Below, in pieces: positions 8,506 to 16,884 of a stretch of 64,000 bases of DNA. The first letter of the stretch is position 1. Each line of letters starts with the position of its first letter. The notes under the pieces were generated by a model. That model ran no database searches and was not told the DNA's origin. It saw only the letters and a program-made list of their open reading frames with translations. The translations under genes and the position numbers were made by a program. The stretch is from JALHFZ01 sp963674625 (GTDB taxonomy: Bacteria > Synergistota > Synergistia > Synergistales > Aminobacteriaceae), in the NCBI GenBank assembly GCA_963674625.2, contig CAXXXO010000004.1:992001-1056000 (forward strand), given 5' to 3'.

Positions 8506-9504
8506 TTACTTCAGTATTCCCTTTTCCTTATAAAATTTGACTGCTCCCGGGTGAAGAGGCACACCGCCGAGGTTTGCCGGATTTGCGGCATCTTTTTCCG
8601 GATCGAAACTCTCGAATGCCTTATGTCCTTTCACGAGAGCGTCTTTTCCTTCAAAAATGGCTTTTGTTATCTTATAGGCAGTATCATCATCCATTTTATC
8701 CGTAACGGTTATCGTGCTTCTGTAGCCGGGAAGGTGGAGATCTTTATCCTGCCCCTTGAAGCTTCCCGCGGGAAGAACCGACTGAGTGTATCCGTATCTT
8801 TCGAGATAGGCCAGGGTTTTCTCTGAAAGATCGATGAGATCGATCTTTCCGGTGACAGCGAGTTCCGTGAACGTGGGATGCCCTTTGGAGAGAGCCTGGA
8901 TGAAAATATCGCATCGTCCGTCCTTGATGGCATTGGTGATTGCCTCGAAGTCCGTGTGTTCAACGGATCCGCCCCAATTTTTGATGTCATCATAGGAAAA
9001 TCCGCATGCCTCGAGGACATGAGCTGCGGAAGCCTCTCCCGTGGTTCCTCTCTGGACGGTCATCAGGCGAACCTTCATTTTCTTGTCGGCAACTTCCTCG
9101 AGGGAACTTATTTCGCTTCCTTTTCTTACCGCAATCCCTACATAAAACTGGTCCAGACCGCCGACGAGGGTGCGGATATTTTTGATCGGTTCGCTGAAGA
9201 GATTGGTCCCTTCATAGGCCCACTTGTTGTTGTTTCCCATGGTCAGGGCGATATTCATCTCTCCCTTGCCGAGGAGCTTGAGATTGCCGATCCCTCCCGC
9301 AATGGGGGAGGCATCGATTTTAAGCTCCGGATAGGCTTTCCGGACGACGTCTGCAATGACCGCTGCCTGAACGTACCAGGTGCTGCCCACTTTGTTGGAT
9401 CCTATCTTCAGTTCATCGTTCTCCGCACAGAATGCAGAGCCTGACCCAAGAGAAAACACAATCACAAAAACCGCTGCGGCGAAAAGAATCCAGTTCCTCT
9501 TCAT
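8506..9504 (-). CDS. TAXI family TRAP transporter solute-binding protein
   Basis: This is the periplasmic receptor of the TRAP-TAXI system, 332 residues from the ATG at 9504. That start is preceded by AAAGGAGGGG and gives a normal signal peptide (MKRNWILFAAAVFVIVF, cleavage near AFCAEN); longer reading frames upstream are not needed. Family marks are IGSNKVGSTWYVQAAVIADVV and SPIAGGIGNLKLLGKGEMNIALTMGN. It should hand an organic acid or amino-acid-like ligand to the fused permease next door. The ThDP enzyme gene lies 216 bases upstream on the same strand. Confidence 0.93.
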   Translation of the reverse strand: MKRNWILFAAAVFVIVFSLGSGSAFCAENDELKIGSNKVGSTWYVQAAVIADVVRKAYPELKIDASPIAGGIGNLKLLGKGEMNIALTMGNNNKWAYEGTNLFSEPIKNIRTLVGGLDQFYVGIAVRKGSEISSLEEVADKKMKVRLMTVQRGTTGEASAAHVLEACGFSYDDIKNWGGSVEHTDFEAITNAIKDGRCDIFIQALSKGHPTFTELAVTGKIDLIDLSEKTLAYLERYGYTQSVLPAGSFKGQDKDLHLPGYRSTITVTDKMDDDTAYKITKAIFEGKDALVKGHKAFESFDPEKDAANPANLGGVPLHPGAVKFYKEKGILK

Positions 9505-9720
9505 TTTTTCCCCTCCTTTTGAATGTGGTGCAAAAGTGCTGTTCAACAGGAAATTTTCTCCTGATATCTTATGAAACTGCCCTGACCGCTTCGAACACGA
9601 TCTTCCGATTGCACGCACAAAAAGGTACGTTCTGAAAAAGCTGTTCATGAAACGGATGAAAGGCAAAAAATCCGCTTTGTGCCCGGGAAAGGGCCGTTTA
9701 GGTTCTCATGTATCTTTGCT

Positions 9721-11439
9721 TCAATAAAGATAGGGAAGTCCCTTTTTCTTTGCATTGGGAATCCATCTCGGAACGGGCGGCACCAGTTCATCCTCTGCCT
9801 TTACGGGCATTTCAATGAGAACGGGACCTTGGTGTTCAAAGGCAAGACCCAGCGTTTCACGAATTTTGTCCGGATCCTCCAGCCGGAAAGCCCTGAGCCC
9901 GAAGCCCTCGGCGATCTTGCAGTAGTTCACGTAGCCGAAGTCTGTGGCGAAGGGCCTGGCGTTGTAGACATGCTCGATTTCTCCCCGAATCCAGCCGAAG
10001 ACGTTGTTGTTCAGAAGAATGAATTTGATGTTCAGCCCCAGTCGGCTGTATGTCTCGAGTTCGCCGCAGTTGAAGTGGAAGCTGCCGTCTCCGCCGAGGG
10101 CAATCACGGTATGGTCCGGTCGTGCGATGGCGGCTCCTACCGCAGCGGGCAGAACATAGCCGAGGGCCCCCATGGAATAGTTCGAAAGGAACAGCCTGCC
10201 TGCTTTTTTTTGAACGAGAAATGCTGCCGAATAGATGCTTCCTACGCTTGGTTCAACGAGAATGAGCGCTTTTTCAGGGAGCAGATTTTCAAGCTCCTTG
10301 ATGAATCGAACCGGATGAATCGGCCTCTCTTCGGAACGTGCCGCTTCAGCTGCGGAAGCGTCGAGAGCCTTCATTGCCTGAGAGACATCGCGGTTCTTCT
10401 TTTTTCCCATTCTTTTAGTTCCTCGTTCACGGAGGCGGCAGTTCATCGTCGCCAGGGTCGCCCGGGCGTCTCCAATGAGTGAAACGTCTGTTCTGTAGTT
10501 GTTGCCGGCTTCCTGCCGGCTGATGTCGAGATGGATAATTTTGGGTGATGAGCTTTTTGAGGGCAGTTTCCAGGCATCGGTTCCGGCGGAATCGGTATTT
10601 GAACCTATAAAGAAGACGAGATCGGCTTCCTCGAGAAAACGATTCGAATAACTGGTGCCTCCCCGTGCTCCAATAAGGCGTATGGATAAGGGATGGACCT
10701 CGGAAATCGTTCCTTTCCCCGTCATGGTTGTTCCGACGGGAATCGAAAAAAGTTCGGCGAGAGAAAGTATTTCTTCCCCGGCTTCGGATACAAGGGCTCC
10801 CTGGCCGCAAACGATCACCGGGTACTCGGCCCCGGCCAGCAGATCGAGGGCGCGGTCAATGTTTCCGGAATCGGCGACGGGGCGGTCTATGGGCCATTCA
10901 ATGCTGCCGCCGTAGAGATCCCATTCGTTTATCTCCGCTTCCTGTTCATAGACATCGAGGGGAATCCGGACATGGACTGCTCCAGGCCGATCGGAAAGGG
11001 CGACCCGGAAGGCCCGGCGGACGAGGTGAGGTATATCCGCAGCCCTGGTGATCACGATGCTTTCCTTCGTTATCGACTCATAGAAGCGAGTCTGGTCAAA
11101 TCCGGAAAGCATATTCCTCTTATCGTTGTTCAGCGGAATATCGGAGGTGAAGCAAATGGTCGGAACGGAACCCTTGAAAGATTCAAGAACGCCGGGAGCA
11201 GGATGGGCTCCTCCCGGGCTGGGGGCTTCGCTGACGCCGACTTTTCCTGCGGTTTTCGCATAGGCTTCCGCCATGAAGGCGGCAGCCCGTTCATCATGGG
11301 TCAGGATATGGCGGATCTTCGGAAATTTTTCCCATTCTCTGTAGAGCGCGAGAGTAGTTTCTCCCGGAAGACCGAACACTTCTTTAACATCGTGCAGATA
11401 AAGCATCTCGAGCAGTATTCTGGCTCCATTGAGTCGCAT
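9721..11439 (-). CDS. Thiamine-diphosphate-dependent enzyme, acetolactate synthase-like
   Basis: A 572-residue, three-domain ThDP enzyme. The N-terminal PYR domain carries the catalytic Glu in HDERAAAFMAEAYAK, and the C-terminal PP domain has GDGSFHFN followed by the NN of LLNNNVFGW, the ThDP/Mg2+ motif. It resembles acetolactate synthase large subunits and relatives such as sulfoacetaldehyde acetyltransferase. No regulatory small subunit or ilvC/ilvD is nearby. Its place between a regulator and a TRAP-TAXI importer argues for catabolism of an imported 2-oxo- or sulfo-acid over branched-chain synthesis (inference). Start ATG at 11439 has GGGAGG upstream. Confidence 0.82.
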   Translation of the reverse strand: MRLNGARILLEMLYLHDVKEVFGLPGETTLALYREWEKFPKIRHILTHDERAAAFMAEAYAKTAGKVGVSEAPSPGGAHPAPGVLESFKGSVPTICFTSDIPLNNDKRNMLSGFDQTRFYESITKESIVITRAADIPHLVRRAFRVALSDRPGAVHVRIPLDVYEQEAEINEWDLYGGSIEWPIDRPVADSGNIDRALDLLAGAEYPVIVCGQGALVSEAGEEILSLAELFSIPVGTTMTGKGTISEVHPLSIRLIGARGGTSYSNRFLEEADLVFFIGSNTDSAGTDAWKLPSKSSSPKIIHLDISRQEAGNNYRTDVSLIGDARATLATMNCRLRERGTKRMGKKKNRDVSQAMKALDASAAEAARSEERPIHPVRFIKELENLLPEKALILVEPSVGSIYSAAFLVQKKAGRLFLSNYSMGALGYVLPAAVGAAIARPDHTVIALGGDGSFHFNCGELETYSRLGLNIKFILLNNNVFGWIRGEIEHVYNARPFATDFGYVNYCKIAEGFGLRAFRLEDPDKIRETLGLAFEHQGPVLIEMPVKAEDELVPPVPRWIPNAKKKGLPYLY

Positions 11440-11470
11440 GCCTCTGCCTCCCTATTGTCTTTGGAAAAAA

Positions 11471-11537
11471 GAGCTATACTCACATCCTTCATCATTGATG
11501 AAGGATGTGAGTATAGCTCAAACAAAAATTCTGTCAA
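11471..11537 (-). promoter_or_regulatory. Promoter embedded in a 49-bp palindrome (probable operator)
   Basis: Bases 11471-11493 (GAGCTATACTCACATCC...) are repeated exactly in inverse at 11497-11519 around ATT, a 23-bp perfect palindrome arm. On the minus strand TTGACA (11537-11532) and TATACT (11515-11510) are 16 bp apart, so the -10 box lies inside one arm and transcription would start near 11503, inside the palindrome. A T6 run (minus strand) follows the outer arm. The layout fits an operator for the FCD regulator encoded upstream and/or an attenuating hairpin in front of the ThDP gene. Confidence 0.65.
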
Positions 11538-11610
11538 TGCTCCTGAGAGAATTCGGAAAAGGTTTCGGATGTTGATTCATGGCAGCCGGAAGAAAGGAGA
11601 TGACGCTGGA

Positions 11611-12336
11611 TTACAGATTGCCTTCGGGAGAAAGTTTTTTTGCATTCGTGATGACATCGTCCAGATGTGACGCCATTGCTGCCGCGGCTTTTTCCGGATC
11701 GCGGGCCTTCATGGCTTCCAGTACTTTTTCGTGGGAGACGTTGAGAGGGGTATTATAGATTCTGAATGTCCCGACAAAAAAATTCTGCCATTTTGAAGTG
11801 ATTCCGATAAAATCATAAAGGGTTTCCAGCAGCGGAACCTTTGAGGCTTTTAATATGGCCCGATGAAACTTGGCCGACATGTCGACATAATCTTCATGCT
11901 TTCTCATGCTGTCATATTGCGTCTGGATAATTTTTTCCATTTCCTCCAGCTCTTCTTCAGTGGCCTTTATCGTAGCCTGATAGGTTGCCTCTCTTTCCAG
12001 CGCCTTTCTTGCGATGAGGCGCTCAATGAGGTTGTTGCCTCCCCGGACTTCAGGCTGAACAATGATATCCTTGAGGAAATCGCGAAGCTCTTTTTCTTCC
12101 TCGAGGGCGGCAAAACGGTCTTTTCCGCAAGAAGTGATGCAGTGTCCCAGTTTGCCTCTCTTCTCGAGTAATCCCTGATTGCGAAGAGCCCGCATGGCCC
12201 GTCCCACGCCGGCTTCGCTCACCCGAACGCCCTGCCGTTCGATGCTCTCAAGAAGGCTTCCTGCGCCTTTTGGTTCACTTCCCTGATCGAGAAATTTTAA
12301 GATCCAGTATTCCAATGCGGATTTTGATTTGACCAT
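11611..12336 (-). CDS. FadR/FCD-domain transcriptional regulator
   Basis: This is a 241-residue regulator. The N-terminal third is a winged-helix-like domain (SLLESIERQGVRVSEAGVGRAMRALRNQGLLEKRG), diverged from classic GntR, and the C-terminal part is an all-helical FCD ligand domain (AKFHRAILKASKVPLLETLY, ending with repeated Ala/His turns around MASHLDDVI). FCD domains bind carboxylic acids through metal. The start is the ATG at 12336, with CAGGAGG 7 bases upstream; an earlier in-frame ATG at 12369 has no such site. It probably controls the adjoining ThDP/TRAP-TAXI unit through the palindrome at 11471-11519. Confidence 0.8.
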   Translation of the reverse strand: MVKSKSALEYWILKFLDQGSEPKGAGSLLESIERQGVRVSEAGVGRAMRALRNQGLLEKRGKLGHCITSCGKDRFAALEEEKELRDFLKDIIVQPEVRGGNNLIERLIARKALEREATYQATIKATEEELEEMEKIIQTQYDSMRKHEDYVDMSAKFHRAILKASKVPLLETLYDFIGITSKWQNFFVGTFRIYNTPLNVSHEKVLEAMKARDPEKAAAAMASHLDDVITNAKKLSPEGNL

Positions 12337-12387
12337 ATGAAGCCCTCCTGTTTTCAAGAAGCGGAGCATCTTCTTTATGCAGTCCGA

Positions 12388-12915
12388 TTATCTCTTTTTG
12401 AGTCCTTCCTTTTCTGTCCGGATGATGCAGCAGTCGTCTCCGTCGAGGGTGTTTTTATCATGGACGCATTTGTACCCTTTCCCGTAGGCGGCATATTTGG
12501 CCTGGTCGACGCCGCAGTAGAGCCGTCCCCATTTCGCGAAGTCCAGGTCCTTCCAGTTTTTGGCGAAGGGGCAGTATTCGACTTTTGAGGCCCTTCCCTC
12601 TGGCAGACCTTCGGGAATTGAGCAGGGAGCCTTCTTCCACCCCATGGAGGGAAGGTCCTTTCCCTTGCCGTAATTTTCCAGGGTCGGTTCAAACCCCTGG
12701 GCCACAACCCTTTCGGAGGTCCTGGCGCCGCAGATCGTCCCGTAGGAGGCAATCGCCTTCTTCGTGATCTCCTCCGTCCGCTCCTCGCCCAGCTCATCGA
12801 GAAGAGTCTGAACGAAAGAGTAATAGAGAAGGGCGATCCGCTCGGTAAGAATGGACACGTCCTCCTCGGCGGTTTCCCGGGGGACCATGGTTTTTTCCGA
12901 AAGCTGTTCTTTCAT
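12388..12915 (-). CDS. L-2-amino-thiazoline-4-carboxylic acid hydrolase family protein
   Basis: This 175-residue protein matches the ATC-hydrolase family (named for ring opening of aminothiazoline carboxylate to N-carbamoyl-cysteine). The diagnostic block is at the C terminus: EYCPFAKNWKDLDFAKWGRLYCGVDQ and KCVHDKNTLDGDDCCI, rich in conserved Cys and acidic residues. Most family members in anaerobes are uncharacterised, so the reaction is uncertain. GGGGAG lies before the ATG. The FCD regulator gene starts 51 bases after the stop on the same strand, so both may be co-transcribed. Confidence 0.75.
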   Translation of the reverse strand: MKEQLSEKTMVPRETAEEDVSILTERIALLYYSFVQTLLDELGEERTEEITKKAIASYGTICGARTSERVVAQGFEPTLENYGKGKDLPSMGWKKAPCSIPEGLPEGRASKVEYCPFAKNWKDLDFAKWGRLYCGVDQAKYAAYGKGYKCVHDKNTLDGDDCCIIRTEKEGLKKR

Positions 12916-13098
12916 TCTCTTCTCTCCCCTTTTCAGCAGAGGAAGCGCCCTCCGCCTGAAATCACTTCCATATCGGGCAAGAGCCCGCGGTTATTCTATC
13001 ACTCTCCGGTAAATGTGCGAACCGGCAGCGGCTTCAGTTTTCCCCGGCAGTATTTTGTTCTTACGGTGAAATCAATGAATTTCATGGTAGAGAACGCA

Positions 13099-13128
13099 TT
13101 GCCGTGGTATAAAAGAATCCGTTATAAT
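13099..13128 (+). promoter_or_regulatory. Probable sigma-70 promoter of tspO
   Basis: TTGCCG (13099-13104) and a consensus TATAAT (13123-13128) are 18 bp apart, about 70 bases before the tspO start. No other gene lies in between, so this is the likely tspO promoter. Confidence 0.6.
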
Positions 13129-13196
13129 AGCCATAAAGTTATATCAATTATACAGAAAGATGACGGAAAACATTCTCATTTTCGGAGGTGGTTATT

Positions 13197-13733
13197 ATGA
13201 AGGAAGATGTTCGCACCACTTCCCCGGCCTATCAAATGGACCGGCCGGGAGTAAAAGCTCAGTGGATAGGTTTTTTGCTCTGGCTTGGGGTGACCTTTGC
13301 CGCTTCGGCCATCGGAGGGTATGCTTCTGTAAACGCCCGGAACTTTTACAGCGAACTGGCGAAGCCCGGCTGGTTCCCGCCGGGGTCGGTCTTCGGTCCC
13401 GTCTGGATGGTGCTCTACACCATGATGGGCATCGCGGCATGGCTTGTCTGGCGGGAGGGAGGCTTCCGCCAGGCGTCCGCAGCCCTCGGGCTCTACCTGG
13501 TGCAGCTGGCGTTGAATGCCCTCTGGAGCTGGACCTATTTTCAGTGGAAGAGCGGCCCCCTTTCCTTCGGAGTGATCCTTGTCCTGTGGGTTCTCATTCT
13601 CATAACCATTGTCGCCTTCCGGAAAATCCGTCCCCTCGCGGCGGGCCTCATGGTCCCCTATGTCCTCTGGGTGACCTTCGCGGCGGTTCTCAATTTTGTT
13701 GCATGGAGGCTGAACCCGACGGTCCTCGGATAA
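13197..13733 (+). CDS. tspO: TspO/MBR family tryptophan-rich sensory protein
   Basis: This is a five-helix membrane protein of 178 residues, close to the family's 150-170. Motifs are FYSELAKPGWFPPGSVFGPVW (the conserved KPxW(F/S)PP segment), GIAAWLVWREGG and LNALWSWTYFQ, all Trp-rich. TspO proteins bind porphyrins and cholesterol-like ligands and act in stress or tetrapyrrole signalling. The ATG at 13197 is chosen because GGAGGTG lies directly upstream; a GTG at 13188 overlaps that site. It is a single-gene unit with its own promoter and terminator. Confidence 0.93.
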   Translation: MKEDVRTTSPAYQMDRPGVKAQWIGFLLWLGVTFAASAIGGYASVNARNFYSELAKPGWFPPGSVFGPVWMVLYTMMGIAAWLVWREGGFRQASAALGLYLVQLALNALWSWTYFQWKSGPLSFGVILVLWVLILITIVAFRKIRPLAAGLMVPYVLWVTFAAVLNFVAWRLNPTVLG

Positions 13734-13755
13734 AGGAAATCTTTGCCGTAAAAAT

Positions 13756-13787
13756 AGCCCTCCGGGAAAAATTTTTCCCGGAGGGCT
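13756..13787. terminator. Terminator hairpin after tspO
   Basis: A perfect 32-bp palindrome, AGCCCTCCGGGAAAAA followed by its complement, sits between tspO and the convergent propeller gene; T-rich sequence follows on both strands, so it likely serves both. Confidence 0.8.
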
Positions 13788-13799
13788 TTCATTCTCCAG

Positions 13800-14762
13800 T
13801 TACCGAAGTCCCCTCGTTGCGGAAGGGGTCTCTCCGTCTTCAAGAAAGAGCACCGGTTTTTCCTGAGAGAGGGATGAACGGAAGAGGCCGAAGATCCCGC
13901 CCTTTCCGGCGCTCATCTCCTTTTCGGTGAATCCGAAGAAGAGATATTCTTCCCCGTTTCCCCTCCATGCAGGGGAGAGGGCGCTGATCCGGTCGGAGGT
14001 GATCCTCCTTGTGGTCCCGTCCCCGGGGAGAAAGAGGAAGAGAGCCCCTGTCAGGCCGTCGCCGCTCTTCTGCCATCCTCCCGTATCCTCCACCTCGCCG
14101 TCGAAAAGCCATTTGCTTCCGTCCGGGGAGACGGAGAAATGAATTCCGCTGGAGGGCATCGCAGGGCCGATGACCTCCGAGAGCCTTCTCATCTCGCCGA
14201 TTTTTCCGTTTTTCAGGTCGATCCTGTAGAGGTTTTCCAGGTCCTGGCAGTAAACCGACTCTCCGTCGGCGCTCCAGAAGGGAGAATAGACCCCGGGGAG
14301 CTCCGGAGCGAGATGGGTGAATTTGCCGTCTCTCAGGGAGTAGCGGCCGATGCCCCACTCGGATTTTTTTTCGACCCAGTAATTGAAGACCAGGGCTTTC
14401 CCGTCGGGAGACCATCGAGGACCGTAGTTGTTGGTGCCCGGAATGGATTTCGGTACTGTAGTCTTTTTCTTTTGCAGGTCGAAAATGGCGATTCTTCTTG
14501 TTCCGTTCTTTTCATCCGAAGCGGTGCAGGCGGCATATTTTCCGTCGGGGGAGATCTCCGGGTCGTATCCGGGGCAGAGTTTTACGGGTTTGATCCCGGC
14601 GGTATCCGTCAGCCAGACCGCCCCGTTCCGGGAGAAGATCACCGGGGAGTGGGCTTCTTCAGATTTTCCGTCGGCGCAAAGAGGGACCGCCAAAAGGAGA
14701 CAGTACCCCAGGAGGAGCAGAATAAGAGAAAGGGGAGCGCATGAATTCCTTTGCTCTGTCAT
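13800..14762 (-). CDS. Secreted TolB-like/PD40 beta-propeller protein
   Basis: This 320-residue exported protein has a signal peptide (hydrophobic stretch LSLILLLLGYCLLLAVPL, then ADGKSEE). Repeated WD40-like PD40 blades follow: YDPEISPDGKYAACTA, YGPRWSPDGKALVFNY, YSPFWSADGESVYCQD, HFSVSPDGSKWLFDG and LSPAWRGNGEEYLFFG. Such propellers usually mediate protein contacts in the periplasm or envelope. No Pal, TolA or peptidase domain is attached and no Tol genes are adjacent, so it should not be called TolB. GGGAGG lies 9 bases before the ATG. Confidence 0.75.
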   Translation of the reverse strand: MTEQRNSCAPLSLILLLLGYCLLLAVPLCADGKSEEAHSPVIFSRNGAVWLTDTAGIKPVKLCPGYDPEISPDGKYAACTASDEKNGTRRIAIFDLQKKKTTVPKSIPGTNNYGPRWSPDGKALVFNYWVEKKSEWGIGRYSLRDGKFTHLAPELPGVYSPFWSADGESVYCQDLENLYRIDLKNGKIGEMRRLSEVIGPAMPSSGIHFSVSPDGSKWLFDGEVEDTGGWQKSGDGLTGALFLFLPGDGTTRRITSDRISALSPAWRGNGEEYLFFGFTEKEMSAGKGGIFGLFRSSLSQEKPVLFLEDGETPSATRGLR

Positions 14763-14931
14763 TGTGTAGTACCTCCCAGCATGTTTTTCCAGAAAAAGAG
14801 AAATGCCGGCAGAGGCTTTGTGACTCCGCCGGAGAAAACCCTATTCATTCATAATGACACCGGTCTTCGAAGCGCGGAAGATCCTGTCTTCTGCCTGCAT
14901 TGGCGGTGGAAGGACTGAAAAAGAAGAAATT

Positions 14932-16698
14932 TCAGGAGGTCAGGGAAAACCCTTTCTCCCGAAAGATACGGAGACAGGCGTCCACCACGTTTTCATCGAG
15001 AGCGGTTCCCCGGAGGCGCTCGATCTCCCCGAGTCCCGCATCCAGCCCGAGGGCGGGACGGTAGGGACGGTAGGAGGCCATGGCGTCCACGATGTCCGCC
15101 ACGGCGATGATCCGCGCCTCGGGAAGGATATTCTTCCCCAGGAGCCTGTCCGGATAGCCTGTGCCGTCCATGCGCTCGTGATGCTGGGCGACGATGTCGT
15201 GGAGCGGCCAGGGAAGATGGATCTTGCTGAGGATGACCGACCCCGCCCGGGGGTGGCTCTTGATAAGCTCGAACTCGAGGGCGGAAAGCTTGCCCGGTTT
15301 GCTCAGGATTTCACCCGGCACCTCGATCTTGCCGATGTCGTGGACGAGGGAAGCCTGCTCAACTCCCTTCACGAAGGAGGAGGGATACCCCATCTCCTCG
15401 GCGATGGCCTTCGCGAGCCGTGCGACCTGACGCTGGTGCCCGGAGGTGTAGGGATCCTTGGCCTCCGTGGCGGAAGCGAGAACTTCTATGGCCTCGCTGA
15501 AGATGCGCTCCATGTTGGTGAGATTCTCGGCCAGGGTTGTCTGGACGATTTTCGACTCGGTGATGTCCTGTCCCACGGCGTGAAATTCCTTCCCTCCGTC
15601 GGAGTGATCCGAGAAGAGCCGGATCGTCCAGCGATGCCAGAGAGTTGATCCGTGCGCTCCGACGACGGGAATCTCTGCCGTGACGGCCGGCCGGGAAGGG
15701 GAGAGGACTTTCAGATGGTTTTTCAGGGCTTCAAGGGAAATTTCGCTGAGAAACTCAAAGCAGGAAACCCCCCTAAGCTCCTCGGGAGAGCGGGAGGCGA
15801 AGATGCAGAATTCCCTGTTCGCGAAGGAGAGTATTCCCTCTTCATCAAAGGAGCATACCATGGCGGGAATGTCCTCCACGAGGCAGCGGTACCGTTCCTC
15901 GCTCACCCGCAGCCGGGTCTCGGTCTCTTTTATCCGGGTCTGGTCCATGTAGATGCTGTAGCATCCCACCCGTTTTCCCTTCAGCAAGATGGGGAAGGCC
16001 GTTCCCTTCACGTAGATATGCTCTCCATTTTTTCGTTTCCTGGCCCCCTCGAAGAAAATGGTCTCCCCGCCCACGACCCGGCCCGTATTTGACACCGCTT
16101 CCCTGAAGGTCTCGGGAAGGGAGATGAGATCATCGATGAAGCGTCCCTTCATCTCCTCGCGGGAATAGCCGAACATGTCCTCCGAGGCCCGGTTTGCTGA
16201 GATGATCCGTCCGTCGAGGCTGCTGTGGTGAATGGCAAGGGGGGCATGGGAAAAAAGCTGCTCGAGAAAAGCAGATTTCACCTCGAGGCTGGCCTCGGTG
16301 CGTCCACTGTTGGAAACATCGTGGATGATGGAGCAGAGCACCTTCCGGCGGTTCCAGTTCAGGGCGCTGCTGAACACCTCCACTTCGCAGAGGGTCCCCG
16401 ATTTTTTCCGGTGCTGAAAACGGAAGCAGACCCGGGTCTTCCCAGCTGCCTCCTGAAGTCTGGCCCGTATTTCTTCCTCGGGGAGGGTGTTGATATCGGA
16501 GATGCTGAGACGGAGAAGCTCTTCCTGTGGATATTCGTAAAATTCGACCGCCGCTTTGTTTGCCTCGAGAATTGCGCCTGTTTCGGGGTCGACGAGAAGC
16601 ATGAGAGACGCATTTTCGAAAAAAAGGTTCGAGAAGAGAAACCGTTCCTCTTGATCGCTTCTTTTCTCTTCACCAGCGGAAAACGGGAATCGGATCAT
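14932..16698 (-). CDS. PAS-domain HD-GYP protein (probable cyclic-di-GMP phosphodiesterase)
   Basis: This 588-residue signalling protein has no obvious membrane segment. Three PAS domains come first (LFFENASLMLLVDPETGAIL, LFSHAPLAIHHSSLDGRIIS, LVEDIPAMVCSFDEEGILSF), then a C-terminal HD-GYP domain with HDIGKIEVP and HHERMDGTGYP, the HD pair and GYP motif of metal-dependent c-di-GMP phosphodiesterases. The start is taken at 16698, where GGAGG is well spaced; an upstream ATG at 16773 lacks a site. The signal is probably cytosolic, such as redox, gas or a small molecule. Confidence 0.9.
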   Translation of the reverse strand: MIRFPFSAGEEKRSDQEERFLFSNLFFENASLMLLVDPETGAILEANKAAVEFYEYPQEELLRLSISDINTLPEEEIRARLQEAAGKTRVCFRFQHRKKSGTLCEVEVFSSALNWNRRKVLCSIIHDVSNSGRTEASLEVKSAFLEQLFSHAPLAIHHSSLDGRIISANRASEDMFGYSREEMKGRFIDDLISLPETFREAVSNTGRVVGGETIFFEGARKRKNGEHIYVKGTAFPILLKGKRVGCYSIYMDQTRIKETETRLRVSEERYRCLVEDIPAMVCSFDEEGILSFANREFCIFASRSPEELRGVSCFEFLSEISLEALKNHLKVLSPSRPAVTAEIPVVGAHGSTLWHRWTIRLFSDHSDGGKEFHAVGQDITESKIVQTTLAENLTNMERIFSEAIEVLASATEAKDPYTSGHQRQVARLAKAIAEEMGYPSSFVKGVEQASLVHDIGKIEVPGEILSKPGKLSALEFELIKSHPRAGSVILSKIHLPWPLHDIVAQHHERMDGTGYPDRLLGKNILPEARIIAVADIVDAMASYRPYRPALGLDAGLGEIERLRGTALDENVVDACLRIFREKGFSLTS

Positions 16699-16884
16699 TC
16701 TCTCTTCCTCCAAACTCTGCGGGGTTCCCGGAACAGGAATATCCCGTACAATAGAATTGTAGCAGACAAACAAACGTTCGATCGAGACTTGGGAATCAGT
16801 CCCCCCCTGCCTCAGGCTTCCTCCCCGGGGCCGGGGGTATAGGGAACTGCCGCATCAGAATCCGTACGGAAGGCGGAAAGGAAA

